Assembly (NCBI RefSeq): GCF_921293875.1 | Contig: NZ_CAKLDI010000001.1 | Coordinates: 1,394,475-1,458,474 of the forward strand | Direction of reading: 5' to 3' | Source of the DNA: Vibrio stylophorae | Lineage (GTDB): Bacteria; Pseudomonadota; Gammaproteobacteria; Enterobacterales; Vibrionaceae | Length of the DNA: 64,000 nt | Notes under the pieces: generated by a model | The model's input: the letters and a program-made list of their open reading frames with translations, nothing else | The model's database searches: none | Told to the model about the DNA's origin: nothing | In this document: in pieces, positions 17,715 through 27,300 of the stretch | How the letters are laid out: every line of letters starts with the position of its first letter | Position numbering within the stretch: the first letter of the stretch is position 1 | Made by a program: the position numbers and the translations under genes

Positions 17715-19727
17715 ATGAAATTTCCATTTCGCGCGTCTTTGATCGCTGCCGGCCTTGCGCTGGCAGCATCAGCCCAGGCGGTTACGCCTTCCTTCTCAGT
17801 GTCGGATATTCCAGCACTTTCCCCCGATGACCGTCAGATGACCGCAAGCCAGCGGGCGACTGAGCGTTTTACCCAAAGTCATTACAAACGCTTCCAATTT
17901 GATGATGCGTTTTCTGCTCATACCTTTGATCGCTATCTCGAAGTTTTAGATTACAACCGCAATGTGCTAACGCAGGCGGATGTTGATCGTTATAGCAAAT
18001 ATCGTTTTGAGATGGACGATATGCTGGCTGATGGTGAAGTGAAGCCTGCATTTGATATTTTTAATGAGGTGATGCGCAAGCGTTATCAACGTTATCAATA
18101 TGCATTGTCTTTATTGGATACTCCTATGACGTTTACGAACGATGATGAAATGGTCATCGATCGTTCAAAGATGGCATGGCCAAAAGACGAAGTTGAATTG
18201 AATGCTATTTGGTATAACCGCGTTAAATTTGACGCATTGAATCTTGCTATGGCGGGTAAGAAGTGGCCTGAAATCAAAGAAATTTTGACTAAGCGCTATA
18301 ACAATGCCATTCGCATGTTGACGCAAACCAATAGCGATGACGCATTCCAACTTTTGATGAACGCTTTTGCGCGTGAAATCGATCCCCATACCAGTTATTT
18401 GTCACCAATTTCAGCAGAGCAATTCCAAACGGAAATGAGTCTTGAGCTTGAAGGGATTGGTGCTGTGCTGCAAATGAAAGATGACTATACCGTCATTGTT
18501 TCATTAGTGGCTGGTGGTCCAGCGGCAAAATCTAAAAAGCTGAAAAAGGGCGATCGTATCGTTGCGGTTGCACAGGAAGGTGAAGCCCCAGTTGATGTGA
18601 TTGGTTGGCGATTAGATGAGATTGTTTCCTTAATTAAAGGGCCAAAGGGCACCAAGGTTACATTGAACATTCAACCTGAAGATGCCAGCGCTGAAGGGTA
18701 TAAGTTGACGCTTGTGCGTGACAAGATTCGTCTTGAAGATAAGGCAGTGAAAACTGAATATTTGGAGATGGATCAAGGCACTGTTGCTGTTTTGGTGATC
18801 CCAAGTTTCTATGACGGCCTCACCAAAGATGTGAAAAAGCAGCTACGCGCGATTGAAGCCAAAGGGGTGAAAGGTGTCGTCGTTGATTTGCGCAATAATG
18901 GTGGTGGTTTATTAACCGAAGCAGTGTCACTGAGTGGCCTCTTTATTAGCTATGGTCCTGTTGTTCAAGTTCGCGATAGTTATGGCCGTATTCGCGCAAA
19001 AGCTGATATTGATAAGCGAATTCAATATGCGGGTCCTCTGACTGTCTTGATTAACCGCTATAGTGCATCCGCATCAGAAATTTTTGCAGCGGCGATGCAA
19101 GACTATGGTCGCGGTTTAATTGTTGGTGAGCAGTCCTTTGGTAAAGGCACGGTTCAGCAGCACGCAGCGCTTGATGAAAAATTTGATCGCTTTGAAAAGT
19201 CAGTGGGTTATATCCAGATGACCATTCAAAAGTTTTATCGCGTGAATGGTGGCAGTACGCAGCATTTGGGTGTGGTTCCTGATATTTCATTCCCAGCCGC
19301 GATGGATCCGAATGAAACAGGCGAGAGCATGGAAGATAATGCGTTGCCTTGGGATAGCATTAAGAAAGCGCGTTACACCGCAGGGCCTGGTTTTGAAGCC
19401 TTATTACCTCAGTTAAAAGCCAAGCATCAAGCACGGATGAAAGATGATCGTGAATGGGGCTTTATCTTTGATGATATTGAAACCTATCAAAAAGAGAAAG
19501 ACATCAACACCATTTCACTGAATCAGTCGAAGCGTGAAGCGGAGCAAAGTGCCAATAAGGTTGAGCGATTGGCTCGCATCAATGAGCGTCAAAAAGCGGA
19601 ACATAAAAAGCCGTTCAAGACTTTGGATGATGTGCCAGATGATTACGATGTGCCTGATCCATATTTGGATGAAGCAGCAGAAATCACCCTTGATCTTGCA
19701 GCGAAAGATGCCGCTTCAACAAATTAA
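17715..19727 (+). CDS. prc: Tail-specific periplasmic protease Prc (Tsp)
   Basis: A 670-residue protein with a signal peptide (first about 22 residues, cut near SAQA). It has an N-terminal alpha-helical region, a PDZ domain (about 235-325; LELEGIGAVLQ) and an S41 protease core. The catalytic pair falls at Ser452 (in YSASASE) and Lys477 (SFGKGT), the same numbering as E. coli Prc. Family members degrade proteins with apolar C-termini and trim penicillin-binding protein 3 and the hydrolase MepS in the periplasm. It is coupled to proQ. Confidence 0.96.
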   Translation: MKFPFRASLIAAGLALAASAQAVTPSFSVSDIPALSPDDRQMTASQRATERFTQSHYKRFQFDDAFSAHTFDRYLEVLDYNRNVLTQADVDRYSKYRFEMDDMLADGEVKPAFDIFNEVMRKRYQRYQYALSLLDTPMTFTNDDEMVIDRSKMAWPKDEVELNAIWYNRVKFDALNLAMAGKKWPEIKEILTKRYNNAIRMLTQTNSDDAFQLLMNAFAREIDPHTSYLSPISAEQFQTEMSLELEGIGAVLQMKDDYTVIVSLVAGGPAAKSKKLKKGDRIVAVAQEGEAPVDVIGWRLDEIVSLIKGPKGTKVTLNIQPEDASAEGYKLTLVRDKIRLEDKAVKTEYLEMDQGTVAVLVIPSFYDGLTKDVKKQLRAIEAKGVKGVVVDLRNNGGGLLTEAVSLSGLFISYGPVVQVRDSYGRIRAKADIDKRIQYAGPLTVLINRYSASASEIFAAAMQDYGRGLIVGEQSFGKGTVQQHAALDEKFDRFEKSVGYIQMTIQKFYRVNGGSTQHLGVVPDISFPAAMDPNETGESMEDNALPWDSIKKARYTAGPGFEALLPQLKAKHQARMKDDREWGFIFDDIETYQKEKDINTISLNQSKREAEQSANKVERLARINERQKAEHKKPFKTLDDVPDDYDVPDPYLDEAAEITLDLAAKDAASTN

Positions 19728-19748
19728 GCAATTAAACTTTGTCTTGAT

Positions 19749-19774
19749 AAACGCTCCTTTCGGAGCGTTTTTTT
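19749..19774 (+). terminator. Intrinsic terminator after prc
   Basis: AAACGCTCC, loop TTTC, GGAGCGTTT, then more T. Confidence 0.88.
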
Positions 19775-19933
19775 ATGGGCAAAAATCAGTGTCTGTACTG
19801 TATGTGATACAGCGTTCATTTGACCTCGGCTATGCTTTGCACATCGAAGTTTTGCCATATCGATATTTTTCGACAATGATGGCAGAGAGATTGGTAAAAT
19901 ATTGCGGTACTGTCGATCGCAAAAGGAGTTGGA

Positions 19934-20803
19934 ATGTCACCACTAATATCGGTTACAGCATTATCACAAATGCTGGACCAGCATGATTTGGTGCTCTTAG
20001 ATGCCAGTGTAGTCAATGTTGTTGGGACTGAGCCCAAGGTATATGAAACACCGCAACGCTTACCTAAAGCACGATGGATGAATTTAGATCAGGATTTTAT
20101 TGATCCAACAAGCGCACTCGCAAACACAGTGCCAACAGCTGCGCAATTTGCACAATGTGCGCGACGTTTAGGGGTGAACCAAGACAGTCATGTTGTGGTT
20201 TATGACAATCAAGGGATCTATTCAGCCGCACGTGCTTGGTGGTTGTTTCATGTGATGGGACATACCAAGGTGCAGGTTTTGGATGGTGGTTTACCTGCTT
20301 GGCTTGATGCGCAATATTCGACTGTGGTCGTTGATGAGCCTTGGCAACAAGCCGCAATGCATGGCGCTTATGGTGTTGGCGATCTGCCTATTTCCTTAAA
20401 TCCAAGCCTGCAAGTGGATAGTCAAATGGTGCTAAAAGCACTGAATGATCCGCAGCAAACCGTGATCGATGTGCGTGCAAAAGCGCGATTTGACGGCCAT
20501 GCACCTGAGCCGCGTCCAGGCATGCGCAGTGGCCATATGCCTGGAGCCATTAATTTACCTTTTACTGAGCTATTAAATGCCAACGGCTTTTTACCGCTTC
20601 CGATGCTGAATCAAAAATTCGCCTCTTTTGAGTTGGCCGCCCAGCAGCCGCTGATTTTTTCTTGTGGCTCCGGGATCACGGCTTGTATTGGTATTTTAGC
20701 GGCAACACTTTGTGGATTTGAGCAGTGCCGTTTATATGACGGCTCTTGGAGTGAATGGGGCGGCAGTGCTGATTTACCCGTGGCAGTGACGCCTCAATTA
20801 TAA
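19934..20803 (+). CDS. sseA: 3-mercaptopyruvate sulfurtransferase (SseA type)
   Basis: A 289-residue protein with two rhodanese domains: an inactive N-terminal one (about 5-135, LLDASV and VVVYDNQGIYSAARAWW) and a catalytic C-terminal one with Cys244 in CGSGITAC. CGSG(I/V)T separates mercaptopyruvate sulfurtransferases from thiosulfate sulfurtransferases, which usually have CRxGx(R/T). It moves sulfur from 3-mercaptopyruvate to an acceptor in the cytoplasm. AGGAGT lies 6-7 bases before the ATG. It stands alone; a matS-centred palindrome follows it. Confidence 0.88.
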   Translation: MSPLISVTALSQMLDQHDLVLLDASVVNVVGTEPKVYETPQRLPKARWMNLDQDFIDPTSALANTVPTAAQFAQCARRLGVNQDSHVVVYDNQGIYSAARAWWLFHVMGHTKVQVLDGGLPAWLDAQYSTVVVDEPWQQAAMHGAYGVGDLPISLNPSLQVDSQMVLKALNDPQQTVIDVRAKARFDGHAPEPRPGMRSGHMPGAINLPFTELLNANGFLPLPMLNQKFASFELAAQQPLIFSCGSGITACIGILAATLCGFEQCRLYDGSWSEWGGSADLPVAVTPQL

Positions 20804-20847
20804 TGCCTTCTTATTGATTCAACTGATTGAGGCATGGGTGCGAATTT

Positions 20848-20860
20848 GTGACATTGTCAC
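20848..20860. other. matS site 2 within a 31-bp palindrome
   Basis: GTGACATTGTCAC, an exact consensus match, centred in an extended palindrome (20839-20869): TGCGAATT on the left and AATTCGCA on the right, with one mismatch each side. It lies 45 bases after the sulfurtransferase stop. No T-run follows, so it is a poor intrinsic terminator. Confidence 0.88.
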
Positions 20861-21057
20861 CAATTCGCATCTCTCACCGTTTGTATCTCAATCTAGATGA
20901 TAAAAATTAGCGCAAAATTGGTTGAATTATAAGCTAACCTAATGGCAGCACTCATGTTTTCGAAACACTGATGCTAGCATCTTAGAAAAAACTGGGATAA
21001 CGTAATCCATACTTTCTGTTCTATTTCGGTGCACTCGCACCACGATAAGGAAATATC

Positions 21058-23685
21058 ATGTCTGCTTCTGCGAAGGTTGAACAACCGCAAGCAAAATTCC
21101 GTCTGGATTATCAAGCGCCAGACTTCACCATTACCGACGTTGATTTAGAGTTTGATTTGGATGACCAACATACTTTGGTTCAAGCCACATCAAAGGTAAA
21201 ACGAGTTTCAAGCCAGCAAGATGCCGCTTTGTGCCTGGCTGGTGAGTCACTTAAACTCTTGAGTGTGTCGGTCAATGGTGAACTCTGGTCTGACTATCAG
21301 CATGATGAGCATGAATTGAGATTGTTCCATCTGCCTGATGAATTTGAGCTTTGCATTCAAACTGAAATTAATCCAAGTGCCAATACTGCACTTGAAGGCT
21401 TGTATAAATCAGGAGATGCTTTTTGTACGCAATGTGAAGCGGAAGGTTTCCGTCGCATTACCTATTTTCTTGACCGTCCAGATGTATTAGCACGTTATCA
21501 AACTCGCGTGATTGCAGATGCCAAGCAATACCCATTTTTGCTGAGCAACGGCAATAAAATTGATGAGGGTGTGTTAACGGATGGTCGTCATTGGGTGCAA
21601 TGGCAAGATCCACATCCAAAGCCAAGCTATCTTTTTGCCTTGGTTGCAGGTGACTTTGATGTGCTTCGCGATCAATTTACCACCATGAATGGTCGCCAAG
21701 TGGCTTTGGAGATCTTTGTTGATAAAGGCAATTTAGATCGCGCGCCGCATGCCATGGCATCACTGCAAAATGCCATGAAGTGGGATGAAGAACGTTTTGG
21801 CCTTGAATATGATCTTGATATCTACATGATTGTCGCTGTCGATTTCTTCAATATGGGCGCCATGGAGAATAAAGGCTTGAATGTCTTTAACTCAAAATTT
21901 GTTCTCGCAAATCCACAAACGGCAACCGATGATGATTACCTCGGTGTTGAAGCAGTCATTGGCCATGAATATTTTCATAACTGGACGGGGAATCGCATTA
22001 CCTGCCGTGATTGGTTCCAGTTAAGTTTAAAAGAGGGGCTCACTGTTTTCCGCGATCAAGAGTTCTCATCCGATCTAGGCGATCGCACAGTTAATCGTAT
22101 TAACAATGTACGGATTATTCGTGGCCCTCAGTTTGCTGAAGATGCCAGCCCAATGTCGCATCCAATTCGTCCTGATCAAGTGATTGAGATGAATAATTTC
22201 TACACCTTGACGGTTTATGAGAAAGGCAGCGAAGTCATTCGCATGATGCATACTTTGTTGGGTGAAGAAAAATTCCAAGCGGGGATGCGACTTTACGTCG
22301 AGCGTCATGATGGCACTGCAGCAACCTGTGATGATTTTGTCGCAGCGATGAGCGATGCATCAGGTGTTGACCTGACACAATTTAAGCTGTGGTATAGTCA
22401 GTCGGGGACGCCGAACTTGATGGTTACCAGCAGCTATGATGCGCAGCAACAACAATTTAATCTGACGGTGACTCAGCAAACCAAACCAACGGCCGATCAA
22501 AGTGAAAAAGTTGCGCTGCATATTCCACTTCGCATCGCGCTTTACGATCAAAAAACGGGTGCGCCTGTAGCGTTGATGAGTCAGGGTCAATCGGTTGATC
22601 CTGTGCTGAATGTAACTCAGGAAACACAGTCGTTCCAATTTGATTGCACATCACCTGTGATTGTTTCACTGCTTGATGATTTTTCTGCGCCAGTCACCTT
22701 AAGCTATGACTATAGCGATGATGATTTGGCGATGTTGATGCGTCATGCAACCAGCCCTTATGCGCGATGGGATGCAAGCCAGCAGCTTTTAGCCAAACAT
22801 GTGCGCCGTTTGGTGGCAGATTATCAAGCGGGTGTTGAGCTCTCTTTGCCATACACTGTGGGTCAAAGCTTCCTTCATATTATTGAAGATGAAAGTTTAG
22901 CGCCGGCACTCATCGCAGAAGTGATGACATTGCCTTCAGAAAATGAGATCGCGGGTTGGTTTGATGTCATTGATGTGGATGCCATTGCGCATGTGCGTCG
23001 ATTTATTCGCGCATGCTTTGCTCAGCATTGGGAAACGACGCTACAAGCGCTTTACCATGATTTGCAACCGGCTGCGGATGATTTTAGCCATCAAGCGATT
23101 GGCGAGCGGTGTTTGAAAAATAACGCCTTAGCTTATCTGGCGCTATTACCTGCTAATTCCAAATGGGTGGAAGTTCATTTTGAGCAAGCCGGCAATATGA
23201 CAGATACCATGGCCGCAATGACCGCCGCCAATTCAGCGATGTTGTCGTGCCGAGAGCAATTGATGCAAAGTTTTAGCGATCGCTGGCAGCAAGATGGCTT
23301 GGTCATGGATAAATGGTTCATGTTGCAGGGTACGAACCCAGCGCAAAACTGTTTAGCTAATGTGGAAGCGGTGAAATCACATCCTGCATTTGATATGAAA
23401 AACCCAAACCGTGTTCGCAGCTTGATAGGCTCATTTGTAAATAATAATCCGGTTTATTTCCATGCGTTAGATGGCTCAGGTTACCAGTTCTTAGTAGAAG
23501 CTTTGATTCAGCTAAATACTGCAAACCCACAGGTGGCATCACGCCTGATTGATCCACTTTTGAAATATCGCCGTTATGATGAGCCTCGCCAAGTACTGAT
23601 GCGCCAAGCATTAGAGCAGTTGGCAGGGCTCGATAATCTAGCGAAAGACCTGTTTGAGAAAATCAATAAAGCACTGGATGTATAA
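21058..23685 (+). CDS. pepN: Aminopeptidase N
   Basis: An 875-residue M1 zinc metallopeptidase. The exopeptidase motif GAMEN is at about 267-271, and the zinc motif HEYFHNWTGNR starts near residue 303, with the third ligand Glu downstream in LKEGLTVFRDQEF. The length and the DUF3458-type Ig and C-terminal alpha domains match E. coli PepN (870 residues). It removes N-terminal residues from peptides in the cytoplasm. A good Shine-Dalgarno sequence, AAGGAA, lies before the ATG. It is transcribed alone; its own terminator follows. Confidence 0.97.
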   Translation: MSASAKVEQPQAKFRLDYQAPDFTITDVDLEFDLDDQHTLVQATSKVKRVSSQQDAALCLAGESLKLLSVSVNGELWSDYQHDEHELRLFHLPDEFELCIQTEINPSANTALEGLYKSGDAFCTQCEAEGFRRITYFLDRPDVLARYQTRVIADAKQYPFLLSNGNKIDEGVLTDGRHWVQWQDPHPKPSYLFALVAGDFDVLRDQFTTMNGRQVALEIFVDKGNLDRAPHAMASLQNAMKWDEERFGLEYDLDIYMIVAVDFFNMGAMENKGLNVFNSKFVLANPQTATDDDYLGVEAVIGHEYFHNWTGNRITCRDWFQLSLKEGLTVFRDQEFSSDLGDRTVNRINNVRIIRGPQFAEDASPMSHPIRPDQVIEMNNFYTLTVYEKGSEVIRMMHTLLGEEKFQAGMRLYVERHDGTAATCDDFVAAMSDASGVDLTQFKLWYSQSGTPNLMVTSSYDAQQQQFNLTVTQQTKPTADQSEKVALHIPLRIALYDQKTGAPVALMSQGQSVDPVLNVTQETQSFQFDCTSPVIVSLLDDFSAPVTLSYDYSDDDLAMLMRHATSPYARWDASQQLLAKHVRRLVADYQAGVELSLPYTVGQSFLHIIEDESLAPALIAEVMTLPSENEIAGWFDVIDVDAIAHVRRFIRACFAQHWETTLQALYHDLQPAADDFSHQAIGERCLKNNALAYLALLPANSKWVEVHFEQAGNMTDTMAAMTAANSAMLSCREQLMQSFSDRWQQDGLVMDKWFMLQGTNPAQNCLANVEAVKSHPAFDMKNPNRVRSLIGSFVNNNPVYFHALDGSGYQFLVEALIQLNTANPQVASRLIDPLLKYRRYDEPRQVLMRQALEQLAGLDNLAKDLFEKINKALDV

Positions 23686-23708
23686 ACAGTGTTTTGTGGT
23701 TCAAAATA

Positions 23709-23735
23709 AAAAGAGGCAGCAATGCCTCTTTTTTT
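23709..23735 (+). terminator. Intrinsic terminator after pepN
   Basis: AAGAGGCA, loop GCAA, TGCCTCTT, followed by T-run. Confidence 0.88.
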
Positions 23736-23820
23736 GTTTGTTTTATCAGCAAAATGCTGTGTTTGAGTCACGCTGAGGTTAGTACTGCGATGTCAAATGC
23801 TTAATGTCGTGCTTTCTAGT

Positions 23821-23860
23821 TAAAAACCATAACTGTATGTATGTACAGTTATGGTTTTTA
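23821..23860. repeat. 40-bp palindrome with a LexA-like core
   Basis: Perfect 17-bp arms (TAAAAACCATAACTGTA and its complement) around a TGTATG centre. The core CTGTATGTATGTACAG (23833-23848) fits the SOS box CTG-N10-CAG, and its flanks also match well. It could be a LexA operator, a bidirectional terminator (AT-rich stem, TTTTTA tail) or both. Confidence 0.7.
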
Positions 23861-23861
23861 T

Positions 23862-23897
23862 CGACTGACTTGATTGACCAGTCAATAAAGTCAGTCG
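23862..23897. repeat. 36-bp palindrome adjacent to the LexA-like one
   Basis: Arms CGACTGACTT and AAGTCAGTCG, one mismatch, then inner arms ATTGAC and GTCAAT around CA. It begins two bases after the previous palindrome. Together they fill most of the pepN-DUF2835 gap. Confidence 0.7.
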
Positions 23898-23920
23898 TTT
23901 GCTACTTTTGCTTGCGACTT

Positions 23921-23926
23921 TACAAT
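23921..23926 (+). promoter_or_regulatory. Possible -10 (TACAAT) for the DUF2835 gene
   Basis: TACAAT, 5 of 6 to consensus, 48 bases before the start codon. The -35 is poor (TTTGCT, 16-base spacing). Confidence 0.35.
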
Positions 23927-23973
23927 TTTCACTTTCACGGCAGAATAGGGACTTGTCGAATAGATTTTTTATC

Positions 23974-24192
23974 ATGATGCAGATACACCAGTTTTCAATT
24001 TCCATCTCTTATCATGCTTATTTGCAGCACTACAATGGCATGGCTGTGAATGTGATGGTCTTGACCGAAGCGGGCTTGCGCCTGCAATTGCCAGCTGCAA
24101 AGCTACGCCAGTTTGTGACGCATCAAGGGATCCAAGGTCGTTTTCGCGTGTGTGTCGATGGTCAGCGATTGGTGGAAATCTCACGTATTTGA
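23974..24192 (+). CDS. DUF2835 family protein
   Basis: A 72-residue protein matching the DUF2835 pattern: an aromatic start (HQFSISISYHAYLQHY), then VLTEAGLRLQLPAAKLRQFVTHQGIQGRFRV and a short acidic end. The function of the family is unknown; it is widespread in marine gammaproteobacteria. I take the ATG at 23974 (or 23977). The frame is open 25 codons further but that stretch looks non-coding. It lies downstream of the LexA-like palindrome, raising the possibility of damage control, though the apparent promoter is about 75 bases beyond the box. Confidence 0.8.
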   Translation: MMQIHQFSISISYHAYLQHYNGMAVNVMVLTEAGLRLQLPAAKLRQFVTHQGIQGRFRVCVDGQRLVEISRI

Positions 24193-24373
24193 TTGGCGAA
24201 CTTGATGGATAAACCGTATCAAGATCCAGCAACTGACTCATTGAAGCCGCCCTCAAATTGAACGAATGTCTTTGCGCTCAAATATACAAAACATATAAAT
24301 GACTGGATTTTGCGCATAACGTTCATATCCCTCATACACTAGAAGTAATCGTGTAAGCAAAGAGGGCGCTGGC

Positions 24374-27300
24374 GTGAAGCAATCTGTAACTCATCATTCA
24401 GTCACCATCAATAAATTACACTCACTGATCGACACGCATCTATCTTTAACCGAAGCAAAGTTACTGCATCAATTTTGCGGCCCTTTGCTCGCATCCGCAT
24501 CAGAAAATGACCTGTTACAACGTCACGAGTTAAGCCTCTATGGCGCGCTGTTAAACCTGTGGCATCGACTCAATCAAACCGCGCCGAATCAAAGTCAGAT
24601 TCAAGTCTATCACCCCAGTCTGAAAGTAGATGGTTGGCAGTCAGCATTGACTGTGATTCAGCTGATTGTGCCTGATCGTCCATTTTTGGTGGACTCTATT
24701 TTTATGGCATTGGCAGAGCAAGATCTCAGCATCGAGATGGTGCTTTATGGGCCGCAAAAAGTGCAGCAATCTGAAAAGGGGAAAGTAACAGCAATTGGCA
24801 AAGGCGTACAACGAAGCTTTTTCCATATTGAGATTGAGCCACTGAATGCGAAAGCACGCCATGCATTAGCAGAAAAGCTAGCGCAAGTGTTAAGGGAAGT
24901 CGCATTGGTGGTTGATGATTGGCAGCCTATGCAACAAAAATTGAAAGATGTCATTGATTTACAAGGTGAGCGTTTGGATAGCCGCAGTCAAAAATTTCTT
25001 GCATGGCTTGTGGCACATAATTTTACTTTTTTGGGTTATCGCTACTTTGAGCTCAAACCTATTGCTGGCGATCATCAAATCGTGCCTAATCTTGATAGCG
25101 CTTTGGGGATTTTTAGGTTGCATCAAAGTGAGCAACATCCTTTGTCTGAATTACCCATGGCGGCGCAATATTTGGCAAAAAATGAGACCCAATTAATTTT
25201 GACCAAAAGTAGCCAGCGAGCGAGTGTTCATCGGCCCGCCTACATGGATTACATCGGACTCAAGGTATTTAGCCCTAAAGGAAAAGTGATTGGTGAGCAT
25301 CGATTTTTAGGTCTTTATGCACAATCGCTTTATAACCAAAGTGTGTTGCGGGTGCCGCTTTTAGGCGAGAAGGTGCGCGCACTTTTATTGCAAAGTGGTT
25401 TTGCTAAAAATAGCCACGACTGGAAATCACTACTGAATTTTTTTGAAACTTATCCACGTGATGAACTGTTTCAAGCCAATGATGAAGAGCTGCTTAGCAC
25501 GGGGCTTGGGGTCATTCGAATGCGCGATCGCGAAATGCTTCGGCTTTTTGTTCGTCGTGATCCTTTTGCTCGTTTTCTGTCGTGTATGGTGTATGTCAGT
25601 CGTGACCGCTATAGCACAGCGCTGCGAAGAAAAACCCAAGCCTTGTTACAGCAAACTTTTGCTAGTCCGCAAGAGGTGGAGTTTCAAACCTTTTTCTCAG
25701 AAAGTCGATTTGCCCGCACGCAATATATTGTTCATCTTGATCAGGGTTTGGGGCCCATTGATATCCATCTCTTAGAGCAAAATATGCGGGCATTGGCGAC
25801 AAGCTGGCAAGACAGACTCAATGGCGTGCTCATTGAGCAGTTTGGTTTACGCCAAGGTAAAGCCCTGGCAAAACGTTATCAAGACAGTTGGCATGAAGGT
25901 TACAGGCAAACACATTTGGCCAGTGCTGCGGTCACTGATATTGAATATCTTGAGCGTTTAACGCCCGATCAACCTCTAGCGATGTTGTTATACCGGCCTC
26001 CAGAGGATGCGGGAGACAGCTCGGCGATTCGTTTGAAGTTATATCAATATGCCAATGCTATCGCTTTATCGGAAGTGGTACCCATGCTTGAAAATATGGG
26101 GCTGCAAATTCTGAGTGAATCTCCATCGCCTGTCCATGTGGATGGGCAAATCCATTGGATCCTCGATTTTAAAATGTGGCATCGCCATGGCGCGATCAAT
26201 TTAGCGGAGGTCAGAGAACGATTTGAATCAGCGTTCACTGGGGTATGGTTTGGGCAATATGAGAATGACGGATTTAATCAGCTAATTTTGCAATCGGGAT
26301 TTGATGCCAAGCAGGTCTCTTTGCTGCGTGCGTTGGCAAAATATTTAAAACAAATTGGTTTTCCACTGAGTCAGCAGGCGATTGAGCAATGCTTGATTCA
26401 ATATAGTGAAACCACACAGCAGCTGGTGGCATTTTTTGAAGCACGTTTTTCTTTGCAGCTCACCGCCACAAAAAGAGAGAAGCAACAAAATCAGATTCGC
26501 CAACAAATTGAACGCGCGCTTAAGGCGGTGATTAGTCTGGATGATGATCGCATTCTGCGTCAGTACCTGAGCGTGATGCAATCCATGTTACGCTGTAACT
26601 ACTATCAGTCAATTGAACAGCAAAGTGGTCGGAAAAGAGAGATGCAGGAGAAAGCATGGCTGAGTTTTAAATTGAACAGTCATGCTATTGAAGGCATTCC
26701 AAAACCAATACCAGCCTTTGAGATTTTTGTTTATGCGCCATGGGTCGAAGGGATTCATTTACGCGGCGGTGCGATTGCAAGGGGCGGTTTGCGATGGTCC
26801 GATCGTCTTGAAGATTTTCGCACAGAAATATTGGGCCTTGTAAAAGCGCAGCAAGTTAAAAATAGCGTGATTGTTCCTGTGGGTGCCAAGGGCGGTTTTG
26901 TCTGCAAACAACTGGCGCAACTTGAACGTAGTCAGTGGGCCGGCGAAGGTCAGCGATGTTACCAAACCTTTATTCGAGGTTTGCTCGATTTGACGGATAA
27001 CATCGTGGATCAAGTCATTGTGCCACCACCACAAGTTTATTGTTATGACGCGCCTGATCCATATTTGGTTGTTGCTGCAGATAAGGGGACGGCGACTTTT
27101 TCTGATTTAGCTAATCAGACCGCAGCTGAATATAGTTTTTGGTTAAAAGATGCCTTTGCCTCGGGCGGCTCGCAGGGTTATGACCATAAAGTGATGGGTA
27201 TTACCGCGCGCGGTGCCTGGGAGTCGGTCAAACGTCATTTTCGAGAAATGGGTATTGATAGCCAGCAAGATTATTTTGAATGTATTGGTATTGGCGATAT

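Noticed and set aside
23821-23860. Integron attC site
   Set aside because: The palindrome lacks the GTTRRRY/RYYYAAC ends and the L/R box layout, and no integron genes are near.
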